Positions 40,925 to 50,242 of a DNA stretch of 64,000 nucleotides are shown here, in pieces. Source of the stretch: Halococcoides cellulosivorans (GTDB taxonomy: Archaea > Halobacteriota > Halobacteria > Halobacteriales > Haloarculaceae); the NCBI RefSeq assembly GCF_003058365.1, contig NZ_CP028858.1, positions 620,001 to 684,000 of the forward strand, read 5' to 3'. The notes under the pieces were generated by a model. That model was given only the letters and a program-made list of their open reading frames with translations, did no database searches and was not told where the DNA came from. Made by a program: the position numbers and the translations under genes. How positions within the stretch are numbered: position 1 is the first letter of the stretch; each line of letters opens with the position of its first letter.

Positions 40925-42046
40925 ATGACCGAGGACGGGGACATGCTGGGCTGGGACGAGTCGGTCTTTCGTGACGAGCACGTCCTGGAGATCGATTACG
41001 TCCCCGAGACGTTCCACCACCGCGACAGCCAGATGGAGTCGCTGAAGTACGCACTCCGGCCCGCCGTGCGTGGCTCGCGACCGCTGAACGTCATCGCGCG
41101 GGGCCCGCCGGGAACTGGCAAGACCACCGCCGTCCAGAAGCTGTTCGGTGAGTTGCGCGCCGAGACCGACGTCCTGGTCGCCCGCGTCAACTGCCAGGTC
41201 GACGCGACGCGGTATGCCGTCTTCTCCAGCCTGTTCGAGGCCGTCTTCGACTACGAACCGCCCGCGAGCGGGATCTCCTTTCGGGAGTTGTTCGAGCAGA
41301 TCACCGACCACCTCGTCGAAGAGGACGCCGTGCTCGCGGTCGCGCTCGACGACGTGAACTATCTGGCCTACGAAAACGAGATCTCGGAGACGCTGTACTC
41401 GCTGTTGCGCGCCCACGAGTCCCAGACGGGCGCGCGCATCGGCGTCATCGTCATCTCCTCCGATACCGACCTCGAACTGCTGGACGCCGTCGACGAGCGC
41501 GTCCAGAGCGTGTTCCGCCCCGAAGAGGTCTTCTTCCCGCCGTACGACCAGCCCGAAATCGTCGACATCCTCGACGAGCGCGTCGAGCGTGGGTTCCAGC
41601 CAGACGCCGTCGGCCCGACGGTCCTCGACCGGGTCGCGGAACTCACCGCCGACCACGACGGCGACCTCCGGATGGGGATCGACCTCCTTCGGCGGGCCGG
41701 GCTGAACGCCGAGATGGCGGGCCGGCGCACGGTCGCGAGCGAGGACGTGGACGCCGCCTACGAGACCGCCAAGCACGTTCAGCTCTCCCGGGACGTCAAC
41801 GCGCTCAGCGACACCGAGCGCGACCTGCTCGGCGTGATCGCCAGCGAGGGCGGTGGGCACGCCGGCGACGTCTTCGAGGCGTTCAACGACCAAACCGGGC
41901 TCGCCTATACCCGGTACGCCGAGGTGTTGAACAAACTCGAACGGGTCGGCTTGATCGACACGCAGTATACGAGCGTCGAGGGCCGCGGGCGCACCCGGAT
42001 GATCGAGTTGGCCTACGACGCCGACGCCGTCGCAGAGCGGTTGTAG
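40925..42046 (+). CDS. Orc1/Cdc6-type replication initiator
   Basis: 373-residue AAA+ protein of the archaeal origin-recognition family. Walker A GPPGTGKTT (about 60-68), Walker B VALDDVNYL (about 138; the usual DE is DD), sensor regions, arginine-finger area LRMGIDLLRRAG, and a C-terminal winged helix (about 295-373, ending with AYTRYAEVLNKLERVGLI). The 50-72 base upstream gap has no long AT-rich stretch or repeated origin-recognition boxes, so no origin is called here. Many haloarchaea carry several orc genes that lack an adjacent origin. Confidence 0.88.
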   Translation: MTEDGDMLGWDESVFRDEHVLEIDYVPETFHHRDSQMESLKYALRPAVRGSRPLNVIARGPPGTGKTTAVQKLFGELRAETDVLVARVNCQVDATRYAVFSSLFEAVFDYEPPASGISFRELFEQITDHLVEEDAVLAVALDDVNYLAYENEISETLYSLLRAHESQTGARIGVIVISSDTDLELLDAVDERVQSVFRPEEVFFPPYDQPEIVDILDERVERGFQPDAVGPTVLDRVAELTADHDGDLRMGIDLLRRAGLNAEMAGRRTVASEDVDAAYETAKHVQLSRDVNALSDTERDLLGVIASEGGGHAGDVFEAFNDQTGLAYTRYAEVLNKLERVGLIDTQYTSVEGRGRTRMIELAYDADAVAERL

Positions 42047-42128
42047 GACAGATCGACAGATAGTTTCTCGGCTGTCTCTCCCGCCGGCCCCGTGACCAGG
42101 CCAACCGTTCGAGATGGCCCTGGCAGTA

Positions 42129-45100
42129 TCACTCCGCGAGCGCTTCGTGGACCTTCTGAATCGGATGTGGCGGCTCGCTGCCCAGGAAGCTATCGAGTTG
42201 CCCACGACACGACGCCCCCGAGGCGACGGTGACCTCGCCAGGGGAGTCGCGAATCTGATCCATCAATAGCGACCCGATCGCACGGCTCAGCGAGTAGTGT
42301 TCGGCCTCGTAGCCGAAACTCCCGGCCATGCCACAACAGGTGCTGTCGAGGTTGTCCACCTCGTAGCCCGCGGTGCGCATCACGCTCGCGGCGTGGTGGG
42401 CGCGACTCGTGGATTTCTGGTGGCAGTGGCCGTGGTAGGTGATCGACTCCGCGGGCGCGTCGAAGGCGATCCCCGTATCCAGGTCGTTGACGTCGAGGTA
42501 CTCCAGGACGCCGTAGGTGTTGGCGGCGACGCGTTCGACGTCGTCGCCCGAGAGCGCGTCGAGGTAGTCGGTCTGGAACATGACGGCCTCGCTGGGTTCG
42601 ACGACGACCACATCGTTGCCCTCTGCGACCCGCGGGGCGAGCACGTCGACGTTGTGGCGGGCGTGCTCGGCGACCTTGTCGAGAAATCCCTTCGAGTGGG
42701 CGGCCCGGCCCGAGTCTTTCACGTCGGAGGGCACCTCGACGTGGACGCCGGCGGCGTTGAGCACACGCACGGCGGCCTTTCCGGCCTCGGGGTGGTTGTA
42801 GTTGGTGTACGTATCGGGGAAGACCAGGGCCCGATGCTCGGCGTCCGGCCCGACTGGCTGGTCGTAGCTCGCGAACCAGTCGACGAACGTCTCGCGGTGG
42901 AAGGTCGGGAACGATCGCTCGCGAGCGACCCCGAGGACTTTCTCGGCGATCAGGCCCGTCCCCGGGAGTTCCTGCGCCCAGTTCGAGACGGGTGCGGTGA
43001 GACTCGCGATCGGGAACAGGCGATCGACGTTGGCGAACACCCGATCGCGCAGCGATGGCCCGTCGCGCTCGTGGTGTTCGTGTTTGACTTCGGCTTTCAG
43101 CTTCGCGAGATCGACCTCGCTCGGGCAGTCTTTCGCACAGCCCTTACAGCCGATACAGAGATCGAGGACTTCGTCGAGGAACTCCTCGCTGGTGGGATCG
43201 GCGGGCAGATCGCCGCTCATCGCCTGCCGGAGCATGTTCGCCCGGCCCCGCGTCGCCGTGATCTCCTCTTCGGTCGCGCGGAAGGTCGGACACATCACGC
43301 CGCCCGTGGTCTCCTGGGGGCCACGACAGCCACCACAGCCGTGACAGAGTTCGACCATGCCCTGCATGCCGTTCTCGTTGTCCCATTCGAGCGTCGGCTC
43401 CAGCCCGAGATCGAACTCGTAGTCCGGATCGAACCGGAGGTGCTCGGTCATGTCGTGGTCGCCACAGACGTTGCCCGGGTTGAGCAGCCAGTCGGGGTCG
43501 AACGCCGTCTTCAACCCCTGGAAGGTGTCCCAGAGGTCGTCACCGTACAGCTTCCGGTTAAAGGGCGTCCGGGCGCGGCCGTCGCCGTGCTCGCCGGAGA
43601 CACTGCCGCCGTACTCGACGACGAGATCGGTCGCGCGCTCGGCGATTTCCTCGAACTGGGCGAGCCCCTCGGTGGTCTTCGTGTTCACCAGCGGGCGGAT
43701 GTGCAGACAGCCCGGGCCGGCGTGGGCGTAGAAGGCCGCGAACGTGCCGACGTCCTCCAGGAGATCCTGGAAGTCGGCGACGTACTCGGGGAGGTTCTCG
43801 GGCGGGACGGCGGTGTCCTCGATGAAACTCGCGTGTTTGGCGTCGGTCGTCCGCCCGAGGAGGATTGGATTCCCGCTCTTGCGGAGCTTCCAGAACCGCG
43901 AGCGTTCGTCGTCGCCGTGGGCCTCCTGGGCGTCGAACGCGTTGATCGCGGCGTCGGTCGTCGTCCGATCCGCACTCGGCTCCAGTTCGCTCGTGCCATC
44001 GTCCAGCCGATCGGCAATCAGGTCCGCGACCTTCTGGCGACCCTCGTCGTCGGTGTCGGCGTAGAACTCGACGAGCAGCATTGCGCCCGTCCCCTCGGGG
44101 ACGATCGCGTCGACCAGCGGCCCGAACTCCTCGGTGTCGCCCGCGAGATCGAGCAGCGTGTCGTCGAGCACCTCGACCGCCGAGGGGTCGTGCTCCAAGA
44201 TCGGCGCGACGTCTTCCATCGCGGCGATCAGATCGGGATAGGCCAGCAGCGCGAGTGATTTCGTCTCCGGGACGGGTTCGAGGCTGACCTCCGCTTCGGT
44301 GATCGTCGCGAGCGTCCCCTCGCTGCCCGCGAGCAAGCGTGCGAGGTTGACCGTCCCCGTCTCCGCCTCTTCGATCAGCCGATCGAGATTGTACCCCGAA
44401 ACGTTGCGTTTCAGGTCGGGGAACCGCTCTTCGACGAGATCGCTGTCCTCGTCGATAATCCGGGCGACCTCGGCGTAGATCTGCGCTTCCAGATCGCCAT
44501 CGGGATCGCCGTCCTCGCGGAGCCGGTCGACGTCCACCTCGCCGAACTCCGTGACGGTGCCGTCCGCGAGGACGACCTCACACGATTCGACGTAGGCGTC
44601 GGTCTTGCCGTACTTCAGCGAGTGCGACCCCGTGGAGTTGTTCCCGATCGCGCCCGCGACGGCGCTCTTGTCGCCGTAGGCGGGGTCGGGCGCGAACTTC
44701 AGGCCCTCGGAAGCGAACTCGGCGTTCATGTCGCCGATGTAGGTCCCGGCCTGGACGCGGGCGGTCTGGCCCTCCGGGTCGGTGCTGAGCACGTCGTCCA
44801 TGTAGCGCGTGAAATCCAGGACGACGGCCTCGTTGACGGTCTGGCCGGCGAGACTCGTGCCGCCGCCACGCGGGAGCACGGGAATCTCGCGTTCGGCACA
44901 GTACCGCTGGATCGAGGCCACGTCGTCGGTCGTGCGCGGGAAGACGACCCCGACGGGCATGACCTCGTAGGCGCTGGCGTCGGTGGCGTACAACTGCCGC
45001 GAGTACTCGTCGAACCGGACGTCGCCTTCGATTCGATCCGTGAGGTCTGCGACCAGCCCCGGTCGGTGGACCGCTCCACCCTGATAGTCGTACTCGGCGC

Positions 45101-45158
45101 GGGTGTCGAGCGTCGGTTCCCCCGGGACCGACGGCCCGACACGATCCTTCGTTCCCAT
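42129..45158 (-). CDS. FAD/Fe-S D-lactate (or glycolate) dehydrogenase, GlcD-GlcF-like fusion
   Basis: 1009-residue peripheral membrane oxidase. The N-terminal FAD-binding domain has PVLPRGGGTSLAGQTVN and IGNNSTGSHSLKYGKTD. A FAD-oxidase C-terminal domain follows (to about 560, with GSVSGEHGDGRARTPF). Two Fe-S motifs come next, CHGCGGCRGPQETTGGVMCP and CIGCKGCAKDCP, and then CCG-type ligands GHCHQKS and STCCGMAGSFGYE. This layout is that of haloarchaeal and bacterial Dld fusions that oxidise D-lactate and pass electrons to the quinone pool. ATG at 45158 was preferred because residues before it resemble no family start. Confidence 0.88.
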   Translation of the reverse strand: MGTKDRVGPSVPGEPTLDTRAEYDYQGGAVHRPGLVADLTDRIEGDVRFDEYSRQLYATDASAYEVMPVGVVFPRTTDDVASIQRYCAEREIPVLPRGGGTSLAGQTVNEAVVLDFTRYMDDVLSTDPEGQTARVQAGTYIGDMNAEFASEGLKFAPDPAYGDKSAVAGAIGNNSTGSHSLKYGKTDAYVESCEVVLADGTVTEFGEVDVDRLREDGDPDGDLEAQIYAEVARIIDEDSDLVEERFPDLKRNVSGYNLDRLIEEAETGTVNLARLLAGSEGTLATITEAEVSLEPVPETKSLALLAYPDLIAAMEDVAPILEHDPSAVEVLDDTLLDLAGDTEEFGPLVDAIVPEGTGAMLLVEFYADTDDEGRQKVADLIADRLDDGTSELEPSADRTTTDAAINAFDAQEAHGDDERSRFWKLRKSGNPILLGRTTDAKHASFIEDTAVPPENLPEYVADFQDLLEDVGTFAAFYAHAGPGCLHIRPLVNTKTTEGLAQFEEIAERATDLVVEYGGSVSGEHGDGRARTPFNRKLYGDDLWDTFQGLKTAFDPDWLLNPGNVCGDHDMTEHLRFDPDYEFDLGLEPTLEWDNENGMQGMVELCHGCGGCRGPQETTGGVMCPTFRATEEEITATRGRANMLRQAMSGDLPADPTSEEFLDEVLDLCIGCKGCAKDCPSEVDLAKLKAEVKHEHHERDGPSLRDRVFANVDRLFPIASLTAPVSNWAQELPGTGLIAEKVLGVARERSFPTFHRETFVDWFASYDQPVGPDAEHRALVFPDTYTNYNHPEAGKAAVRVLNAAGVHVEVPSDVKDSGRAAHSKGFLDKVAEHARHNVDVLAPRVAEGNDVVVVEPSEAVMFQTDYLDALSGDDVERVAANTYGVLEYLDVNDLDTGIAFDAPAESITYHGHCHQKSTSRAHHAASVMRTAGYEVDNLDSTCCGMAGSFGYEAEHYSLSRAIGSLLMDQIRDSPGEVTVASGASCRGQLDSFLGSEPPHPIQKVHEALAE

Positions 45159-45239
45159 GAGACTGGACAACACCGGTAGCGTGATGAATCTCACGTTCTC
45201 GTGGACTGGGCCGCCGACTGGGCGTGGAGACCGACGGCC

Positions 45240-45971
45240 TCAGGGGACGAACGTGAACAGTGCGATCAGTCCGATCGGGATCCCGAGGACCGTCGCCGCC
45301 CAACCTCCCGAGATGTCGGCGTCACGGGCGAGCCCTCGCGTGAGCACCGCCCACTGCCAGGCGAGCACGACCAGCGAGACGAGTCCCAGTGGCCCACGGA
45401 GCGGTTCGAGGACCGTCCGATAGGTTTCGATCGCCGCCTCGGGGTGGTCCGGTGAGACCGTCACCCCGCTCAGGACGTACCAGAGCGCGCCGAGAGCGAC
45501 CGCGAGCCGGACGAACTCGCCCAGCGACACCCACCCGGCCAGTGCAGCACTGCCACCGCCGGAGGGGTCACCGCCCGCGAGTCGCCCGCCCGCAAACACG
45601 ACGATCGTTCCCAGACCCCACAGCAGGGGCGGGCCAGCGAGGGCGAACGGAACGTACCCGCCGACGGCCTCGTTCGCGATCACCTGCGGGTCGCGATCGA
45701 TCGTCTCGGGGGCATCACAGTCCCAGACGTCCCCGGCCGAGGCGCTGTCGCCGTCACAGACCCACTCCGGCGGGTGCTCGGGATTGTCGACGGGGACCGG
45801 ACCGTCGATGGTCCCTGCGATCGCTGCGCCGATCGCGACTACACTGGCCGCGGTCACGATCGAGAGCACGCCCACGAGCACGACCGCGACCCAGAGCAGT
45901 TCCTCGGGGCGGTCTGCGCCGACCAGTCGCCACGGTTCGAGAACCCACCCGACGACCTCGCTGCGATCCAT
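45240..45971 (-). CDS. Yip1-like integral membrane protein
   Basis: 243-residue protein with about five hydrophobic segments. The pattern (soluble WVLEPWRLV start, helix 1 near 27-52, an acidic extracellular loop with two Cys at about 72 and 84, then four helices) resembles haloarchaeal Yip1-family proteins. Loop cysteines (VCDGD and WDCDA) could form a disulfide. Role unknown. Confidence 0.55.
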   Translation of the reverse strand: MDRSEVVGWVLEPWRLVGADRPEELLWVAVVLVGVLSIVTAASVVAIGAAIAGTIDGPVPVDNPEHPPEWVCDGDSASAGDVWDCDAPETIDRDPQVIANEAVGGYVPFALAGPPLLWGLGTIVVFAGGRLAGGDPSGGGSAALAGWVSLGEFVRLAVALGALWYVLSGVTVSPDHPEAAIETYRTVLEPLRGPLGLVSLVVLAWQWAVLTRGLARDADISGGWAATVLGIPIGLIALFTFVP

Positions 45972-46019
45972 ACGACACCGACGGGCGAGCGGCGAAAAAT
46001 GTCCGTCGATACGACGGTC

Positions 46020-46259
46020 TCAGTCGACCGCGACCCGTTCCGCGACCTCCAGCAGGCCGAGCCAGGAGTTCGCCCCCGCCCGGAGCGCGACGGGATCGGT
46101 CGCCTCGATCGAGATTTCGAGCGTCGCACCGTCGCGGTCGAGGATCGCCGCCGTGCGATCGGCGTCGATCGCGTCGATTTCGGGGGCGAGCGCACGCTCG
46201 ACGCGTCGCGCGCGGTCGGCGTCGTCGTACTCCACCCGGACGACGGCAGAATCGGTCAC
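46020..46259 (-). CDS. KEOPS complex subunit Pcc1
   Basis: 79-residue protein with the compact alpha/beta fold of Pcc1: two strands around DGATLEISIEATDPVALRAGANSWLGLLEVAERV, which matches the conserved A-x-D-xx-ALRA-xx-N-S block. KEOPS makes the universal tRNA modification t6A; Pcc1 is the dimerisation subunit. It lies 25 bases downstream of rpoP in a small information-processing cluster (eL43, RpoP, Pcc1), an arrangement common in archaea. Confidence 0.88.
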   Translation of the reverse strand: MTDSAVVRVEYDDADRARRVERALAPEIDAIDADRTAAILDRDGATLEISIEATDPVALRAGANSWLGLLEVAERVAVD

Positions 46260-46284
46260 GTCACTCCCTCGTTCGGTCGATTCG

Positions 46285-46419
46285 CTATTCCACGTCGACT
46301 TCTTTCACGTCGGGCGCGCGCTCTTTCAGGAGGATGCGATGCCCGCAGTACGGACACCGGACGCCGCCGTACGAGTCGAGTTCCACGTCGCGCTTACAGC
46401 GCGAACACTTGTAGGACAT
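46285..46419 (-). CDS. rpoP: RNA polymerase subunit P (Rpo12)
   Basis: 44-residue zinc-ribbon protein [19 protein letters not shown] then [17 protein letters not shown]. The CxxC and CPYC pairs bind zinc, and CGHRILLK is the invariant signature of RpoP/RPB12. Normal family length. It sits between eL43 and Pcc1. Confidence 0.95.
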   Translation of the reverse strand: MSYKCSRCKRDVELDSYGGVRCPYCGHRILLKERAPDVKEVDVE

Positions 46420-46445
46420 GAGTAGACTGATCGGGGCCGGACAGT

Positions 46446-46718
46446 TCAATCCTCGTCTTCGCCAAGCGCCGCACGGATCGACCGCCCGACGGTCTTCCCG
46501 GCAGGGGTCTCGGGGCGATACGCACCGCCGGTAAAGCGGTGCCCACAGGCGTCACACTCCCAGATCCCGGTGCCAGCGCGACCGACGCGCTCGTCACCGC
46601 AGTCGGGGCACTCGTGATCGGCGTTCATCTCGGATTCGATCTCGTCGACCCGCCGGCGCGCGACCCGGCCGTACCGGGCTCCGAACCGGCCCGCGCTCCC
46701 GGAGCTTGCGTTCGCCAT
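46446..46718 (-). CDS. rpl37ae: Ribosomal protein eL43 (L37Ae)
   Basis: 90-residue large-subunit protein. [22 protein letters not shown] is the conserved basic N-terminus; CPDCG and [13 protein letters not shown] supply the zinc-binding pairs. The ATG at 46718 gives the standard length; three codons upstream is another in-frame Met. First gene of the eL43-rpoP-pcc1 group, divergent from the neighbouring nuclease-like gene. Confidence 0.95.
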   Translation of the reverse strand: MANASSGSAGRFGARYGRVARRRVDEIESEMNADHECPDCGDERVGRAGTGIWECDACGHRFTGGAYRPETPAGKTVGRSIRAALGEDED

Positions 46719-46833
46719 AGTATCCATCGGTCGGCCGAGCGGGCCTAAAAACCTGTTGAGTCGAGCGCGGCCGGGGATAGCCGACCGCGGCGCTCGCCCG
46801 AGCGCTTTTCGCACCCGACCCCCAACGCCGGGC

Positions 46834-47856
46834 GTGGACGCCGATTCGGAGTTCGAGTTCGAACTCGCGGTCTGCCGGTGGGCCGAGCGGTCCTGGGACG
46901 CCGACGGGCCGGTCCTCGTCGGTCGCCAGGTCGGCACCCGCCACCGCCGGTTCGACACCGTGATCGTCGAGTGCGATCGTGAGGGCCTGCGCCGGCGCGC
47001 GCTGTTCGGCCCCGACCGGATCGACGACGACCTGCTCGACGTGATCCCGCACGCGCCCGCCGAGTGGGCGTGGTACCAGGACGCACTCCCCGATCCGGGC
47101 TATCCCTGGCGGTACGTCCGCGAGACGATTCATCGCGCGGACGACCGGGGGATCCTCGACGTGCGCAAGCGCGGGAATCGCCTCCAGATTCGCCGTCGCT
47201 GGCGGTACCCCGACTGGGTCGCACGCATCGTCGCGATCGAGAACAAACCCGATCTGGATGCGAGCGCCGCGGATCGTCTGGCCGCACAACTCGAATTCGA
47301 CGTCGCGCTCGCGCTCGCCGACGAGGTCTGGGTCGCGACCGAGCGGGCGGGCGAGCGCGTCCCGCGCGCGCTCCTGGAGGATTTCCCCGTCGAAGCTGGC
47401 GTGCTCGTCGTCGAACGACGGCCGGACGCCGCGGTCGAGACCGTCTGGCAGCCCCGCACGCTGACCGATCGCCGCCCGGGCATTCGGATTCTCGACCGCG
47501 GTGGCGACCGCCACGCGACCCGCTTCGAGTACGCCGATGCCGACTGGACGGCGCGTCGCCGCCAGGTGATCGCCGAGCGGGTGTACGAGCGTGGCTGGCG
47601 GTCGTATCTCGACGGCCTCCGACCCGACTGTCGAAACTTCGAGTGTGTCTCTGTCGAGCGTGGCGTCGGCCCGCACTGTGACGCCTACGATCGGACGCCG
47701 ACACCGAGTCAGTGTCGCGGCGCGTGTCCCGAGTTCACGCCCGAACCCCCGACCTGGCGCACGCGAGACTGGCCCATCGACGGCGGGCCGGGGCGTGGCG
47801 TCCGGCGCGTGCTCGACGCCCAGCGCCGCCGCGAGCGACCCGGCCTGGAGGAGTGA
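46834..47856 (+). CDS. DUF5787-type protein, candidate Fe-S PD-(D/E)XK nuclease
   Basis: 340-residue haloarchaeal protein. The middle contains [10 protein letters not shown] (E136-N-K138) after a hydrophobic strand and then [22 protein letters not shown], the E-x-K plus Q-x-xD pattern of RecB/Cas4-like nucleases. One Cys lies near the N-terminus (C14, AVCRW) and a cluster lies near the C-terminus (C266, C271, C282, C294, C298). The same one-plus-three-or-more arrangement holds a 4Fe-4S cluster in Cas4 and AddB. The nuclease idea is my inference from this pattern; the family is annotated only as unknown. GTG start chosen by coding-like composition. Confidence 0.65.
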   Translation: MDADSEFEFELAVCRWAERSWDADGPVLVGRQVGTRHRRFDTVIVECDREGLRRRALFGPDRIDDDLLDVIPHAPAEWAWYQDALPDPGYPWRYVRETIHRADDRGILDVRKRGNRLQIRRRWRYPDWVARIVAIENKPDLDASAADRLAAQLEFDVALALADEVWVATERAGERVPRALLEDFPVEAGVLVVERRPDAAVETVWQPRTLTDRRPGIRILDRGGDRHATRFEYADADWTARRRQVIAERVYERGWRSYLDGLRPDCRNFECVSVERGVGPHCDAYDRTPTPSQCRGACPEFTPEPPTWRTRDWPIDGGPGRGVRRVLDAQRRRERPGLEE

Positions 47857-47943
47857 GGACAGCCTCGGCGAACGCGGTCGTCGTACCGACCGCGACGACG
47901 GAGCCAGACCTTTTGGGACCGCCGCGAAAACGTCCGCCATCAG

Positions 47944-49191
47944 ATGGTCGAAGCACTCATCGTCGTCGGACTAGCCGTCGCCGTCTTCGTCGGGTTCAAC
48001 ATCGGGGGCTCCTCGACGGGCGTCGCGTTCGGCCCGTCGGTCGGGAGTCAGATCGTTCGGAAGACGACCGCCGCGGCGCTCTTTACGGCCTTCGCGTTCG
48101 TCGGCGCGTGGACGGTCGGACGGAACGTCATCACCACGATGAGCAGCGAAATCGTCGACAAAGCAGCGTTCACGCCGACGGCGAGCGTCGGTGTCCTCCT
48201 CTTTACCGGGCTGGCACTGCTGATCTCGAATCTCTACGGCGTCCCCGCCTCGACGTCGATGACCGCCGTCGGCGCGATCGTCGGCCTGGGACTCGCGACC
48301 GGGACGCTCAAAGCCGCGGAGATGTTCACGATCCTCTCGGCGTGGATCGTCGCCCCGCTGATCGCGCTGGCCATCGGGGCGGTCGTCGGCCGGTATCTCT
48401 ACCCGTATCTCGACGCGCTGTTCGCGTTCGGGCGGCTGAGCGACCCGATCGTCGGCATCGATCGCTCGGGGACGATCCCACGGCCCAGGATCTCGGCGGA
48501 CGTCCCACCGCGTGACCTGCTAGGATCGCTGCTGGTCGTCGCGATCGGCTGTTATATGGGCTTCAGCGCGGGCACGTCGAACGCCGCGAACGCGGTCGCG
48601 CCGCTGGTCGGCAACGGCGCGCTCAACGAGGGACCCCTCATCCTGCTGGCGGTCGGGGCGATCGGCCTCGGTGGGTTCACCATCGCGCGCCGAACGCTCG
48701 CGACGATCGGCAACGACATCACTGACCTCCCGATCCTCGCGGCGCTCGTGGTCTCGACGGTGGGTGCGACGATCATCACCGTGCTCTCCTGGCAGGGGAT
48801 TCCCGCCAGCCTCGCCGTGAGCACGACCAGTTGTATCATCGGCCTGGGCTGGGGGCGGTCGAGTCGCGTCCAGACGCTGACCGAACTCGCGTCGCCGGCG
48901 GAACCGGGGCCCGGCCCCTCGATCGGCGCGCTCGCCGATCCGCCGACCGACGATCCGGAGACCCCCGCGAGTCCGACGGTCGGAGAATTGGCCGACGATG
49001 GGATCCCCGATCCACACGAACTGCGCGTCCCCGCCGCGGACGTGACCCCGATCGGTGAGCCACCCGCGGCAGCGCGTTCCGCCGAGAGCCTGTTCGATCC
49101 CGCGGCGACCGCGCGGATCGTCACGCTCTGGATTCTCTCGCCCGTCCTCGCGGTCGTCTCGTCGTATCTGCTCTTCGCGCTGGTGCTGTAG
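47944..49191 (+). CDS. PiT-family inorganic phosphate transporter
   Basis: 415-residue permease with two repeats of the PiT signature: GFNIGGSSTGVAFGPSVGSQ (about 18-37) and GFSAGTSNAANAVAPLVGNG (about 204-223). About ten helices and an acidic, Pro-rich hydrophilic loop (about 315-385) precede the last one. The first signature is degenerate compared with GxNDxANAxG. Moves phosphate with H+ or Na+, or as a metal-phosphate complex. Confidence 0.88.
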   Translation: MVEALIVVGLAVAVFVGFNIGGSSTGVAFGPSVGSQIVRKTTAAALFTAFAFVGAWTVGRNVITTMSSEIVDKAAFTPTASVGVLLFTGLALLISNLYGVPASTSMTAVGAIVGLGLATGTLKAAEMFTILSAWIVAPLIALAIGAVVGRYLYPYLDALFAFGRLSDPIVGIDRSGTIPRPRISADVPPRDLLGSLLVVAIGCYMGFSAGTSNAANAVAPLVGNGALNEGPLILLAVGAIGLGGFTIARRTLATIGNDITDLPILAALVVSTVGATIITVLSWQGIPASLAVSTTSCIIGLGWGRSSRVQTLTELASPAEPGPGPSIGALADPPTDDPETPASPTVGELADDGIPDPHELRVPAADVTPIGEPPAAARSAESLFDPAATARIVTLWILSPVLAVVSSYLLFALVL

Positions 49192-49216
49192 CGGACGACC
49201 GGCACATCGCAACCGG

Positions 49217-49699
49217 TCACTCCTCGCGGATCTCGATCTCCAGGGTCGCGGGATCGATCGCCAGGCCGAACGTCGGGACGAGGCGACGCTCGCGACGCGC
49301 CAGGCCACGACTCTCCAGGCGGTGTAATGCAGAGCGCACCTCGTCGACGGACGGATCGCGCCCCGCCTCCCGAACGGCTTGCAGCGTCGCGACCACACTC
49401 TGGGTGCGCTCGTCGGGCCCGGGGAGCGCCTCGATCACCGCGGCTTCGAACGCACTCACCTCGACGGCGCGTTCGTCGCTCTCGGCGAGTCGCCCGGCGT
49501 CGCGCAATCGCTCGCGGGCGGCCGCAGTCGCGCGGATCATCGAGTCCTCGTCACGATAGTAGTACTCCGAGAGGTCACCTTCGAGCGTGGCATGCACCTC
49601 GCTCCCGCCCGCGAGTTCCCAGCGATCGGCCAGTTCGGCGTTCTTCGTGGGTTCGAGGGCGACCAGGTCCTCGATCCGGTCGAGCGCGTCGTCGCTCAT
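49217..49699 (-). CDS. Winged-helix-like haloarchaeal protein (DUF5797 type)
   Basis: 160-residue acidic protein starting MSDDALDRIEDLVALEPTKNAELADRWELAGGSEVHATLE. The helix-turn pattern at 14-35 and the LHRLESRGLARRERRLVPTFGL block near 130-150 look like two winged-helix parts, so a DNA-binding or regulatory role is plausible. I recall similar sequences annotated as DUF5797. ATG at 49699 chosen over an upstream GTG that abuts the next gene. Confidence 0.6.
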   Translation of the reverse strand: MSDDALDRIEDLVALEPTKNAELADRWELAGGSEVHATLEGDLSEYYYRDEDSMIRATAAARERLRDAGRLAESDERAVEVSAFEAAVIEALPGPDERTQSVVATLQAVREAGRDPSVDEVRSALHRLESRGLARRERRLVPTFGLAIDPATLEIEIREE

Positions 49700-49726
49700 C
49701 GTCGCATAGCTCTGAGAGCCGGCCAC

Positions 49727-50233
49727 CTACGCGTTCCGGTCGGCGGTGATCGCGGCGATTCGGTCGGCGACCGCGTCCCAGTGGCTGCCCCGCCAGAAGA
49801 ACTGGCTGCAGTCCGGACACCGCCAGACGGGCCGTTCGTCCAGGTCCGGAACGCCGTCGGGCGTCGGCCCCGATTCGACGCGTTCGAGCACGCCGTTACA
49901 CGCACTGCAGCGCCTCGGTACGTCGGGCAGCCCCAGGTCCAGCCCGCGGGCGGCGAGCTGGGAGAGTTGGGCGTCGGTGTCGGTCGCGGAGAGTGTGACC
50001 GCCCCGTCGCCCGCGCCGAGATCGCGATCGCGGGTGAGTAGCGCTCGCCCCTCGTCGTCGGCCAGCGCGCGGAGCGCGTCGTCGGCCTCGATCCCGCGAT
50101 CGAGTGCGTACGCGGTGTCGTACCCACACATCCGCAGGATCGTCGCGAGCGAGCCACACATCACGTCGACCAGAAACGGGCCGTCGAGGGCGTCGTTCGG
50201 AGTTTCGGCGTCGTCGCCTCGATGCTCGTCCAT
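49727..50233 (-). CDS. Mut7-C-type PIN ribonuclease domain protein with zinc ribbon
   Basis: 168-residue protein. FLVDVMCGSLATILRMCGYDTAYA (about 20-43) with RALLTRDRDLGA (about 63-74) is the Mut7-C (DUF82) core of the PIN superfamily, carrying acidic catalytic residues. A zinc ribbon follows with CSACNGVLE and CPDCSQFFWRGSHWDA, both diagnostic. Predicted RNA endonuclease or exonuclease of unknown target. Confidence 0.85.
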   Translation of the reverse strand: MDEHRGDDAETPNDALDGPFLVDVMCGSLATILRMCGYDTAYALDRGIEADDALRALADDEGRALLTRDRDLGAGDGAVTLSATDTDAQLSQLAARGLDLGLPDVPRRCSACNGVLERVESGPTPDGVPDLDERPVWRCPDCSQFFWRGSHWDAVADRIAAITADRNA

Positions 50234-50242
50234 GGCGACGAC

